A stretch of 60,000 nucleotides of DNA, from positions 183,450 to 243,449 of the forward strand of contig NW_019091573.1 of the NCBI RefSeq assembly GCF_001949145.1, given 5' to 3'. The number at the start of each line of letters is the position of its first letter. Position 1 is the first letter of the stretch. The position numbers and the translations under genes were made by a program. This document shows, piece after piece, positions 1-9,270 of the stretch. The notes beneath the pieces are model-generated. The model searched no databases. It saw nothing but the letters and a program-made list of their open reading frames with translations, and was not told where the DNA came from. This DNA comes from Acanthaster planci (lineage: Eukaryota > Echinodermata > Asteroidea > Valvatida > Acanthasteridae).

Positions 1-300
1 TTCACCTGGTCAATGATATGTTGTCGTACATGTACCTGGTATTCACGACAAATGAATACATACATGTAACATACATGTCTATGCAGGACCAACAAAGGTC
101 TACACACAATTCAACTGCTCAACTACATGTAAAAACCAAGAAATGCACATATTATGACCTCCTGTCATATGGCTTAGTATGCATACATGTACATGTACAT
201 CTGTTACCCCATGTGACAACACCTGTGATAGGAGTCAGGACTACCTGCTCACTGTATCATACAGTACATGTACAAGTACTGTACTACATGTATGTTTCAC

Positions 301-451
301 AGCACCATTTCATGGCACCTGCATTTCATAGCACAGGTCTGCATTTCATAGCACAGGTCAGCGTTTCATAGCACCTGCATTTCATAGCACAGGTCTGCAT
401 TTCATAGCACAGGTCTGCATTTTATAACACCTGCATTTCGCAGCACCTGCG
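301..451. repeat. Tandem repeat with 20- and 16-base units
   Basis: About seven units built on GCACAGGTCTGCATTTCATA (20 bases) and a shorter form, GCACCTGCATTTCATA (16 bases), alternate without a strict order. The short unit looks like the long one with four bases lost. Confidence 0.85.
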
Positions 452-476
452 TAAATGGTTAATATACATGTATAGA

Positions 477-715
477 CTAAATTGTACGGCCAAAGTTTTC
501 GGAAAAATCACCATTGGTTGGTTCCGATTTCACCTCCAATTCATTCAAAATGGGCATTTGTCCCATTACTTTTAAATAGCGTTGTACATGTATTATCTGG
601 TGTTCTGATAGCTGCGTGGGATTTTTAACACTCCTGAATTTTTCTTTTACTTTGTACTGATAGCCAACCACAGTTCAGCAGCCAATTGTAGGAAAAACAC
701 AACTGTGATTCAGGA
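477..715 (-). repeat. Dispersed repeat R1, minus-strand copy
   Basis: Read on the minus strand this matches the copies at 14862 and 29098. Shared words in the same order include GGCTATCAGTACAAAGTAAA, CAGCTATCAGAACACCAGAT, and GGGACAAATG followed by TTGGAGGTGAAA. Copies differ by many substitutions and small indels, so the family is old. It carries no conserved open frame across copies and is likely a non-autonomous mobile element. Confidence 0.8.
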
Positions 716-1380
716 TTGTTAGAGCAAATAAACATCACTGAATATCTGTATCCCCAAACATAGTTTGTGGACTCTGTTGTGATTGTTAAAGCAGTGTTTT
801 ACATAGTGAATTCAAAGCAGGTAATTAACTGCCATCCTGCACAAAAGCAACTCATGTTGTAACCTGGATACGTACGGTGTACATATGTACTGCACATTAG
901 GAACTGCAGAGACCCAAGCTCTTTCCCCCATTTCATTTCATCGACTGTATTGACATGACTGAGGTATGGCACTTAAGGTCTTCAGCCACAGAAAACTGCA
1001 TATCAATGCTCCAGGCCAAAACAATATTAATAACAACAATTTATCCTGAGTTGATATCCGTGCAAGGCTTCAGTTAACTTAGGGACATCATTGGAACCGG
1101 AGAAAAAGCTGGTTGGAGCAATTATCACTAGCCTGCAATCACATTATCAACAACTGTCCGTTCTTGTGCCGGCACAACTACCCGAACAAACACTGCACTC
1201 GTACAAATGCATTTGAAAACATTCCCCATGTTCACAGGATTTTCTAATGGTTTTTAAAGTAAATGACAGAAGAAATTATATTAACCAGTTCGTGCCGGAG
1301 AACATGGAAGCATCATCTGGTAATGCACTGCAGATAGGCAGAGGCAGATGGAACCAATGACAATGCTTGCTACCTGTAGT
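716..1380. other. No gene seen
   Basis: Unique-looking DNA between the R1 copy and the first large ACATGT array. No exon, RNA gene or repeat is recognised. Confidence 0.5.
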
Positions 1381-1555
1381 CATACATGTACATGTACATA
1401 CATTTGTACATGTACATTGTACATGGACATGTGTAAAGTACATGTACCTCCAGTCCCCACCACACAGAGGATACATGTACCGGTACATGTACATGTAGCG
1501 GTACACATGTACATGTACACATGCAGCGGTACACATGTACACATGCACATGTATG
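1381..1555. repeat. ACATGT/GTACAT palindromic simple-repeat array
   Basis: Imperfect runs of the self-complementary TACATGTA word, mixed with GTACACATGCAGCGGTACAC variants. Cys/His/Met/Val-rich open frames on both strands are products of this repeat and not genes. Confidence 0.9.
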
Positions 1556-2004
1556 GACATGGATACAGACATGTCACAAGCTTCAGTGGTTCCCACACAC
1601 AAATTACGTACACTGTACATTTAATTATGTTCAGAAAGACGGTATGTTGAATGTTTGGCTTGAGTCACTGTGCATGGCCAGTCACCATGGTGAGTGCTTG
1701 TATCCAGCAGGGCCTCAAACTATAGTGTGAAATATTGCACTATATGAGTACTCAAGAGTCACTTTTTTGACCTTTGGCTGGTACATGGGAATTGTTGTTT
1801 TCTTAAAAGACGTGCAGTTCGGGTTAAAGAGCACTTTTACATGTACTATACATTTACATGGTCCAAATTCACCCTAATGAAGACAAGTAAAAAAAAAATG
1901 TGGAACCATTTACTGCGGAATTGAAAAACTGCCTACACAAATCCACGATACATGAACTTGTTTGTAACATGACCTGAAGAACCTCTTTTCTCCAACCACC
2001 TACA

Positions 2005-2085
2005 GTACATGTACATGTACATACATGTACATGTAATGCAAGGCTGTAAATGTTTCTACATGTACATGTGTACATGTACATGTAC
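2005..2085. repeat. ACATGT array
   Basis: Two short runs of (ACATGT)n with variants, separated by about 25 bases. Confidence 0.85.
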
Positions 2086-2186
2086 CAAAAGAGAACGGGG
2101 GAAAAAACATAAGAAATGACCATTGAAATGGTTTCATATACGGATACTGGCACATGTAAAAATGTGACAAAAGTGACTATCTAACG

Positions 2187-2254
2187 GTACATGTACAATG
2201 TACGTTGTACATGTACATACATGTACATGTACGTACATGTACATGTACATGTAT
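2187..2254. repeat. ACATGT array
   Basis: A near-continuous run of TACATG units with GTACGTAC interruptions, strongly palindromic overall. Confidence 0.88.
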
Positions 2255-4465
2255 GCAATACACATTATCTTATGAAAGGGTTGGAGATGACAAATGACCA
2301 TAAACATTGAATGCTACACCTGTTTTGATGATCTATGCCTACAAGTACTCTCAGAAGCATGTGGCCGGCATCATCTGATTTGTGACTTTACTGAACATTA
2401 CTGACTTTGTGAGCTGCTCATGCATGTGTGTGCTGTATCATCTGAACGCAGTAGGTACGTGTACATGTATAATGTATTAAACATCCATATTACGAAATAC
2501 AGCACAGCAGAATTTGTCATCTGTCACAGAAACAATAATACTTCAATCTTCAGAAGACCTGAATGGAGTTTTTTCTGCCCTAAACTTGCACAGCAAACAA
2601 GGTCATGTTTTTATCTTGTCTAGAGTGGGGTTAACCTTGTTGACAAGACCTGGGTCTGTTCACTCTAAAAGACCCATTGCACATAACCAAAATCATCTCT
2701 GTCTTTAACAGCGTTGAGAGTCAAGAAATGAACTTAACCAGTGTTACTGATATTTGAATAATTGTAGAGATATAGTTTACACAGTTTAATAGGGTTTGGT
2801 TGTTGACCAAATAATCAGAATTTTGATGAAAATGTCCAGCTTATTTTAGCGGTTCTGGTGGGACATGCACACAACTGTGTCAACTCATGTTCTTCAGGTT
2901 ATCTAAAATACCACTGGAATTGCTTTTCATGGAGAAAATTCATCTGTGAAATCATTGGTACTACAGGTATAATATTTGAGAAAATTGTCAAAATCTATTG
3001 CTTTTTATTTCTTTAAGTTAAACAGGACTTTAAGGCAAGCTAATTAAGGAATAACGTACGTCATGGTGTTTGTCCATAGAGTGACAAACATGAAACAGGT
3101 TGATTTTGCCATTCCTTGAGCAGATAACCTCAACAGAAATATACATGTACATGTATGCATTCCTGGGAAAAGCTTACAGTGTTCATTTTAGCTGAAGTTT
3201 AAAAGTCTTTTGAACAGAAATGATATGGTAAACTGAAAACAAACAAGTTTTATTTGTGATTCTGTTTTCATGCTCTAATTCAAACACCAGGAAAACGTCT
3301 GTCCATGTTTTATACATGTATCTGTTCAAAAAGTGTCCTTGTACCGGTAATAAACATGACGTCTCTCAAGTGACAAGCGTTACATTTCTTTCTGAAAATA
3401 AATTTCAGTGTTTTCTACACTAGAATTTTTTTACATGTATGAGATAGTTTCTAAAAGTAAACTAAAAAGACCATTTAGTGCAATGCAGGTAATTTTCAAT
3501 TAGGTTTTGAATTTAATATTTAAGAAACAAAGTGTCTGTCCATGTGAGAACCGTTATATCTTCAAAAATAAACTTCTGCAATTTCTCAGATACTGCTCGA
3601 TTTATCTTTAACTTTCCATGGCAACAGCCACACATTGTGAAGAAATAATGGCAAAATTTTACAGTTGGAAATTTGTATTGAAGGTCACGCAGACCTGTTA
3701 GTGTACAGACCCACCTCTGAATCACGAATGGCAACGGCAGGGCTGTAGAAAGCGATGAAGGGATTCATTCCATTCTACATGTATCTTTAGCTCGCTGATG
3801 AGACCCCAAAAAAGAAGCCAGAACAAAACCAAAAAATGATGGAACTGCATCCTTGAGCATACATGTATCCAACAAAGTTCTGCCATGACTGATGTACAGT
3901 TAATTACTTTTGCATACATTCTTACATGAAGCACTGCATAACCAAACCAAATGACATCTATATTTTCAGGCCACTTCATTCCCCCTTTAATTACTACCCC
4001 CTCAAATAAAGTCCTTGACGCGCCAATTTCATACACAATAGGTTTAGCCTAGGAACTAGTACATGTCACACAAACCATTTGAACAATTCTAACAGATGCA
4101 CAGGTGTACTGCTTACTTTGGTGAATGTTTTCTGGCACTCTGAGCTGGATTTTATTGTCAGATCTTTTGTGCCAGTGCTGTGAAATTTCTTCACGGGGGT
4201 GAATTCATTTTACGTGGGTATTGGAGCACAGAATTCTCCCTTGGAAGAAAGCCACCTGGAATGCCAGAGGTTGGGATTTCCTGCCAGTGGAGAATGCACA
4301 TTTCTCAGCAAATGCTACTCAAAATGCCTGCAGCTACATGTATTGTCAACAAGCTGCAGGGCAAACAGGTACATGTACATGTAAAATGTGGCGAGCGGCA
4401 AGCACAAACACGCCCTCTTGTCCACGAAGACAATAAATCAAATCAATGTACACGAACGATACATC
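2255..4465. other. No gene seen; isolated TACATGTA words
   Basis: Single TACATGTA-type motifs occur at about 3143, 3313 and 3776. Short open frames on both strands have no recognisable product. Confidence 0.5.
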
Positions 4466-4526
4466 AATGTACATGTACATGTACGTACGTGTATGTGGCC
4501 CTACATGTACATGTACATGTACGTAC
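4466..4526. repeat. ACATGT array
   Basis: Two runs of (TACATG)n flanking GTACGTACGTGTATG. A shorter run lies nearby at 4369-4383. Confidence 0.85.
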
Positions 4527-4728
4527 TGAGGCGTATCTGATACGGTACATAAATGTATACATGAATGTACATTATTTTACTTCACCATTAGAGTACATGA
4601 TGCACCGTGTTCTTCATTATAAATGTAAACTGATCTGCAATTAATACATGGAGTGTCAGCAGATTTTAAAAAAATGCATACTTGAATTCCCATTTTCAAA
4701 CTGCATGTTACGGCATCTAGTCACTACA

Positions 4729-4860
4729 TATACATGTACAGTGTACATACATGTACATGTAGACCTGTACTGTTCGTGTACACATGTACTTACATAGTGT
4801 ACTTATGTACACTGTTGGAAAGATCCCAAAGTTATGGCAGATGAGCACATGTACATGAAC
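4729..4860. repeat. Dispersed GTACAT/ACATGT words
   Basis: A looser cluster of TACATGTA and GTACACATGTAC words with unique bases between them. Confidence 0.7.
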
Positions 4861-6065
4861 ATGTGGGTACCGACAAGACACCGGTATGCACTACAATGTT
4901 AGTGTGCTGCAGTGCTGCATTAATCATGTTAGTGCTGCGTGCACATCCATACGTGTACATGTACACTGTACATGAACTTGAAAATGGTAAGCGTGTAGAT
5001 ACATGAGAACAAATGTTACTGGCTTTAGCCCGGCCACTTTACAGCAAATTTATAACACTGTAACAAACAGATCTCATGTTGCTCCCATTGGAGCAATATC
5101 TGTGCTGAAATTTGGAACCCATTCAAATGTTGAAAACCTTCACTGTGTGAAGTCAACTTATGGTACTGGTTGGATGAGAGCGTACCTGTGCATGTACACA
5201 AGAAAGCAGAATACACACACAAGAATATACAATGTACATGTACATGTACATGTATACCTGTACATTCCACTATCAAAGTCAACAAATTGTACATATATGG
5301 CCTTTCCAAATTGACACCCTGCAGTGGCCTCTGAATGTCTCACCTACGCGTACATGTGTTGAAATAAGCCTTTTGGGAGTTAAATTTGTATAAAATCTGG
5401 TACACTGAGTTACATATACTGTATCTGACTTGCACATAAACACAAGAAGTTGAAGACTCTGCTTTCCCCAAATCTATGCACTTTCTCTTTATGAGCTCCA
5501 TGATTAGTATCAAACTTGGAATCAAACTCGGAAAATGTTCTAAACCCCGGCCTCACGTTGTACATGTATACATGTACATGTAAATGCACATGTATAATCA
5601 TTACACTTTAAAGAAGTTCAGCGCAATCTTCACTCTTGCACAATTTATTACTTCCTTCTGAGTTGATTATCCCGTGAATCTATAGATACATGTAGGTACA
5701 CCAACTCTGAATGGAGAAAAAATATGCATTTGAGATGAAAAGATTTGAGACTGCAACAAGCATGGATACTGTCCATGTTTTGATGTGTCCGTAGCAACAA
5801 ACATGAGCTGCCTTTAACAGGAGGGTTTCAACTCCGCGGATCAAATTCTTGAAAATACAGACTGCAGCCAAAGACCATGATAAAACAGAGATTTGGAAAC
5901 TGGGCAAAAAAAGTCTAATGTACATCATGTACATGTAAGGCTAAAGGTAAAATCTGTCTTCAGGAAAAATTCTTCTTGGACGGAAATGTTAGGCTTTCTG
6001 ACTTTGTCATTTTCAATTCCTTACATTATACAAGTACATGTAAATCTAATGTGGTTCCAATTAGG
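4861..6065. other. No gene seen; two short ACATGT arrays
   Basis: ACATGT runs at 5230-5262 and 5559-5592. The rest is unrecognised, and the short open frames include the repeat-derived Val/His-rich peptides. Confidence 0.5.
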
Positions 6066-6292
6066 GAAGAGTTCCATATACTGACACCAGTAAGTATTCC
6101 CTACAGTGACCTTTTAGCTGTCAGAAGGCAAAAACATGTCAAGAAAAGTTCAATTTAGGAGGGGAAAAAACAAGTTGTTTACATAGAAAACACTTACAAT
6201 TTTTCAGACCAGTCTCATTGGGTTTGTGCACACGGTATCAAATGTGTGTCCATATTTGGAACTTTTTTTCTTTACATTAAAATGTACACACC
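6066..6292 (+). repeat. Dispersed repeat R2, uninterrupted copy
   Basis: Shares AGAGTTCCATATAC, AAAAACATGTC, ACATAGAAAACACTTA, GGGTTTGTGCACA and TATTTGGAACT-type words in order with the copy at 14463. Here the GAAAACAC stretch is intact, which gives the pre-insertion state for the small element inside the 14463 copy. Confidence 0.75.
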
Positions 6293-6732
6293 ATTAGATG
6301 ATGTACATGAACCGGTACCAGCCAATCACCTTAGTCCGGGAGTACGTGTACATGTACATGTACCTGGGGGTGTGCTCATTTTTCAAGGAGGCACCACAAA
6401 AACACAAGCTGCAGTGATACTCGTAGTCGCATTATAAACTTGTAGTTACATTATAAACTCAACGGAAATCATTCACAAATTTCAAATGGGGGGGAGGGGC
6501 ATCAGCTGTAGGACATGTGCCCCCCCTTGTTGTGCCACTGCTCTCAGTCATCCATGTACACGTATGATGCCATGTTACCATGTCAACACAGTCACTTTTG
6601 ATTTGAGCAACATGTATTTTTTATTTTGATGTGATTTATTTGCCTTTCCACATAGGCTTACAATTAAATAATAAAAGAATAAATGTACATATGCGTTAAT
6701 AGGTTTGTAACAATAAAATAATTGGCATAAAA
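6293..6732. other. No gene seen; G-rich and ACATGT words
   Basis: A TACATGTACATG run at about 6350 and a G-rich segment at 6487-6499. Nothing else is recognised. Confidence 0.5.
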
Positions 6733-7185
6733 CTAAGATATGGTTAAATAATACAAAACCACAACATTTGTGGAAAGGGGGATTTTACATGTAAATGTAT
6801 ACTTGGGGAACCTCCAGTTTTTTTGACATTTTATTCTTGCAAAACTGGTAAGTTCCCCCAAAACAACTAGGCAACACTTTTTATTGCGCTGACCCTCTTT
6901 TCTGAAAATTTCAAATTGTAAATTGTGAGAAAATGTGACTTTCTTACTGATAAACAATCCACGCCAATTTGAATCCACCTTGTAGCATGTGTTATAAAAC
7001 TCGCAGTTTCCACTCAAGTCAAAATTTCTCTCAAAACTCAAAACCCTACCCTTTTTGACATTAATCCTACAGTTATTGAGCATGACGTCACAGTCATCTC
7101 CCAAGGTGAATTCAAAAGTTAAATGTAGCTCTCTCTTCATTAAAGGAACAGGGTCCCCAAATTTACAATCCCGTAGAAAGAGCAC
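6733..7185 (-). CDS. Unrecognised 150-codon open frame, possibly not coding
   Basis: An uninterrupted minus-strand frame lies directly downstream of the putative exon at 7315-7533. The peptide begins MLFLRDCKFGD and is rich in Cys, Lys, Phe and Asn, with no motif I can name. It could be a later exon of the same gene, a fragment of an old mobile element, or a chance frame in AT-rich DNA. Its last codons run through a TACATGTA motif near 6787. Nothing independent supports expression. Confidence 0.18.
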   Translation of the reverse strand: MLFLRDCKFGDPVPLMKRELHLTFEFTLGDDCDVMLNNCRINVKKGRVLSFERNFDLSGNCEFYNTCYKVDSNWRGLFISKKVTFSHNLQFEIFRKEGQRNKKCCLVVLGELTSFARIKCQKNWRFPKYTFTCKIPLSTNVVVLYYLTIS

Positions 7186-7314
7186 TCAGCAGGGACATTA
7201 CGCAAAAAAGTTATAAAAACTAGGCTTAGGCATAGGCTACATCCATTGCAATCCCATGTAATATTTCTCAGCAGCAGCGTCATCATTAAACTGAAGAGAG
7301 CCCCGCCACCTTAC

Positions 7315-7533
7315 CAATCTATACTTGGGAGCCTTCTCCGACACTCGCTGACAACTCCGTCTCATGCTCGCCTCTATGGGCGAGAAAATCTTGGGTAGGA
7401 AGTACCGCAGTGGAATGTCAGCAGCCCGCGTCAAATTCACAACTGACAGTGAATAGTCGGCTTCATCTTTTGACGACGGCAATTCATTTTCCAGGAAAAT
7501 TCCATCACTCTCGTCTGGATGAGGCTGTGCCAT
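7315..7533 (-). CDS. Probable first coding exon of an unrecognised minus-strand gene
   Basis: ATG at 7533 (minus strand) sits in a good initiation context (A at -3, G at +4) with an in-frame TAG nine bases upstream. The frame stays open for 98 codons to 7237, but a strong donor, TTG|GTAAGG, lies at 7314, which would end the exon after exactly 73 codons in phase 0. The peptide starts MAQPHPDESDG, is acidic over the first 25 residues, and then becomes basic with a short hydrophobic run (ADIPLRYFLPKIF). Its amino-acid balance and CpG content are unlike the AT-rich flanks, which favours real coding. I do not recognise the family, and I could not identify the next exon between 1 and 7300. Confidence 0.42.
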
Positions 7534-7804
7534 GATATTCTAAGACTACCAAATCAGATCAGACGAGAACTTTTTCACACAAACCCTGATGGCAGTTATG
7601 TGATAACTTATTTGTACCCGTTTGCAATTCCCCTCCTGCCTGCTATCGTTTCCGTATTTCATTCGATATTGCAATTTACACCCAGTAGTCTGTAAACTAC
7701 ATCACCTAATTAATATTCGGCGACTGAAAAAAGGAACCAGACAAAACACTTTTAAGCGTTCATAAATACCGCCCTCTATGGTTAACTATTTAGACTTCAA
7801 GGCT
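7534..7804 (-). promoter_or_regulatory. Upstream region of the minus-strand gene, promoter position only
   Basis: This is the space between the minus-strand ATG and the CpG-rich inverted repeat. No TATA box is obvious. A minus-strand CCATAGAGGGCGGT at about 7767-7780 resembles a CTCF-type core. The promoter call is positional and weak. Confidence 0.2.
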
Positions 7805-7905
7805 GAGTTCGGGCGGTTTGTTCTCGTATGTTCACGAACAGCTTGATTTGTCGTTCTTGGGTCGGCCGCTCGAACGCCGGGAACGTATAATTGGTCATCG
7901 CTGGT

Positions 7906-8063
7906 NNNNNNNNNNNNNNNNNNNNNNNNNNNNNNNNNNNNNNNNNNNNNNNNNNNNNNNNNNNNNNNNNNNNNNNNNNNNNNNNNNNNNNNNNNNNNNN
8001 NNNNNNNNNNNNNNNNNNNNNNNNNNNNNNNNNNNNNNNNNNNNNNNNNNNNNNNNNNNNNNN
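7906..8063. other. Assembly gap (158 N)
   Basis: A run of unknown bases interrupts the CpG-rich patch. Any open frames across it are artefacts. The gap lies inside an imperfect inverted repeat, the kind of sequence that is hard to assemble. Confidence 0.99.
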
Positions 8064-8301
8064 CTTTCTCGGGCACTTAGGACCATTTTTCAAAAGTAGT
8101 TTTCAGCCCTTCTGCCCTCATATGAAAGCTCAAAGACCCAGGGAGTTGATCCTGCCGGCAACGATTTACACAATCTCACCATTTTTGGGGGCCAAACAAT
8201 CTCCTTTTCAAAAGATACTGTGGGGGGGCACTTTTAATGCTAATGAGCTGGTCAGAAATTCTCACTTGAATTAGTGCTGCACCCTGGTTGTAAGTGACAA
8301 G

Positions 8302-8313
8302 CAACATGGCGGC
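8302..8313 (+). promoter_or_regulatory. YY1-like motif (AACATGGCGGCG)
   Basis: The motif closely matches the animal YY1 consensus AANATGGCGGC, often found just downstream of transcription starts. An ATG within it opens only a six-codon frame ending in TAG, so it is not an obvious start codon. It lies on the plus strand about 0.8 kb from the minus-strand exon, so a divergent promoter is conceivable but unproven. Confidence 0.25.
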
Positions 8314-8653
8314 GTCTATGTTGTAGTAAACTATTCGAGAGTTAATACTTAGACAACTGGGGTGAATTCTTCTCTATTTAAATAGGAACATTCACTTCTG
8401 TGTTGTAAAAAATAATTAATGTTAATTTTGCAAAACTTCCTATTGTCTCCAACTTTGTAAACCATTTCTCTATTTTGTTTGCAGCTGTTCAAAAATCAAC
8501 ATCTCAGGAGTTTTTCCGTGTGTTCCTGGCCTGTAAAACCCTGACGAGGGGGTGGTGCGGGATCCTGTTCCGAGAACAGTGTTCTTGAGTCGTGTTCCCG
8601 CCGTTCGAGCGCGATAACAAGAAACCCGTGTCAAGAACATTGCGCCCGAACTC

Positions 8654-9051
8654 GACCCAAGAGAGCCGCTTCCGCGGCGGGTGCAAAAGCTCAATATCTC
8701 CTAACCGGTTTTGGACGACAACGGATAACCCTTATTTTTTTAACAGTTGTTCGATGTGATAAATCATTTATGGGTATATCAAAGACCAGTTTCTCGCATC
8801 CGCCTAAGGAAAAAGAGCAAAGCTATAGAAGTGTGGGGGAACGTGTCCCCCCCCCAAAAAAAAATTCCCGGTGCCCCCAAAGTGCCTCCCCCCCCACTAA
8901 GAAAAAAAAGGATGAATGGATATTGAATAAGGCTAACAAAGCCTTGCCCTTATAAAAACCACACTATTGAAAGCTGGTGCGCCCTTATGCCCCCCCCCAA
9001 TTACTTTCTGTTTCACTTGTAACGTACAAAATGGGTGGATATTAACAATTG
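8654..9051. other. No gene seen; poly-C and poly-A rich segment
   Basis: Contains C runs near 8848-8855, 8887-8895 and 8990 interleaved with A runs. Open frames here are low-complexity shadows. Confidence 0.6.
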
Positions 9052-9270
9052 TCTTGATGTCCTGATGTCTTAATGTCCTGACTTCCTGATGTCTCGATGT
9101 CTTGATTTCTTGATGTCTTGATATCCTGACGTCTTGGGAAATTGGGAGATGAGAATGGTCGGACGGGACTGGTTGGAGTTCTTCCTTCCATGCCACATCC
9201 TTTCTCTGACTTTTTCCCTGATGTCTCGATGTCCTAATGTCTTGGTGTCTTGATGTTCTTATGTCTTAAT
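9052..9270. repeat. Degenerate 8-base tandem repeat (TCTTGATG)n in two blocks
   Basis: Block one (9052-9137) is about ten copies of an 8-base unit, TCTTGATG/TCCTGATG. Block two (9216-9270) has about seven more copies. About 78 bases of unrelated sequence separate them. Both blocks are in the same orientation and share the same unit, so they are probably one array interrupted by an insertion or by decay. Confidence 0.85.

Larger units (their letters stand above)
7805..8653. repeat. Imperfect inverted repeat spanning the assembly gap
   Basis: The left arm (7805-7885) and right arm (8594-8653) are related as reverse complements. CGCTCGAACGCCGGGAAC on the left matches GTTCCCGCCGTTCGAGCG on the right, and GAGTTCGGGC matches GCCCGAACTC, with an indel of roughly 20 bases between the matched blocks. 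The arms are CpG-rich compared with the surroundings. This could be the two ends of a mobile element or a rearranged duplicated segment. The intervening 0.7 kb, partly gap, shows no recognisable transposase. Confidence 0.55.

Noticed and set aside
1276-1650. Overlapping open frames on both strands rich in Met, Tyr, Cys, His, Val and Thr
   Set aside because: These are readings of the ACATGT repeat, which lacks stop codons in several frames.
7786-8274. Open frames of 60 to 127 codons around 7.8-8.3 kb
   Set aside because: Each is mostly made of unknown bases in the assembly gap.
8933-9196. Minus-strand frame with repeated SRHQEI/TSRHQEV words suggesting a repeat protein
   Set aside because: It is a translation of the 8-base tandem repeat at 9052-9137.
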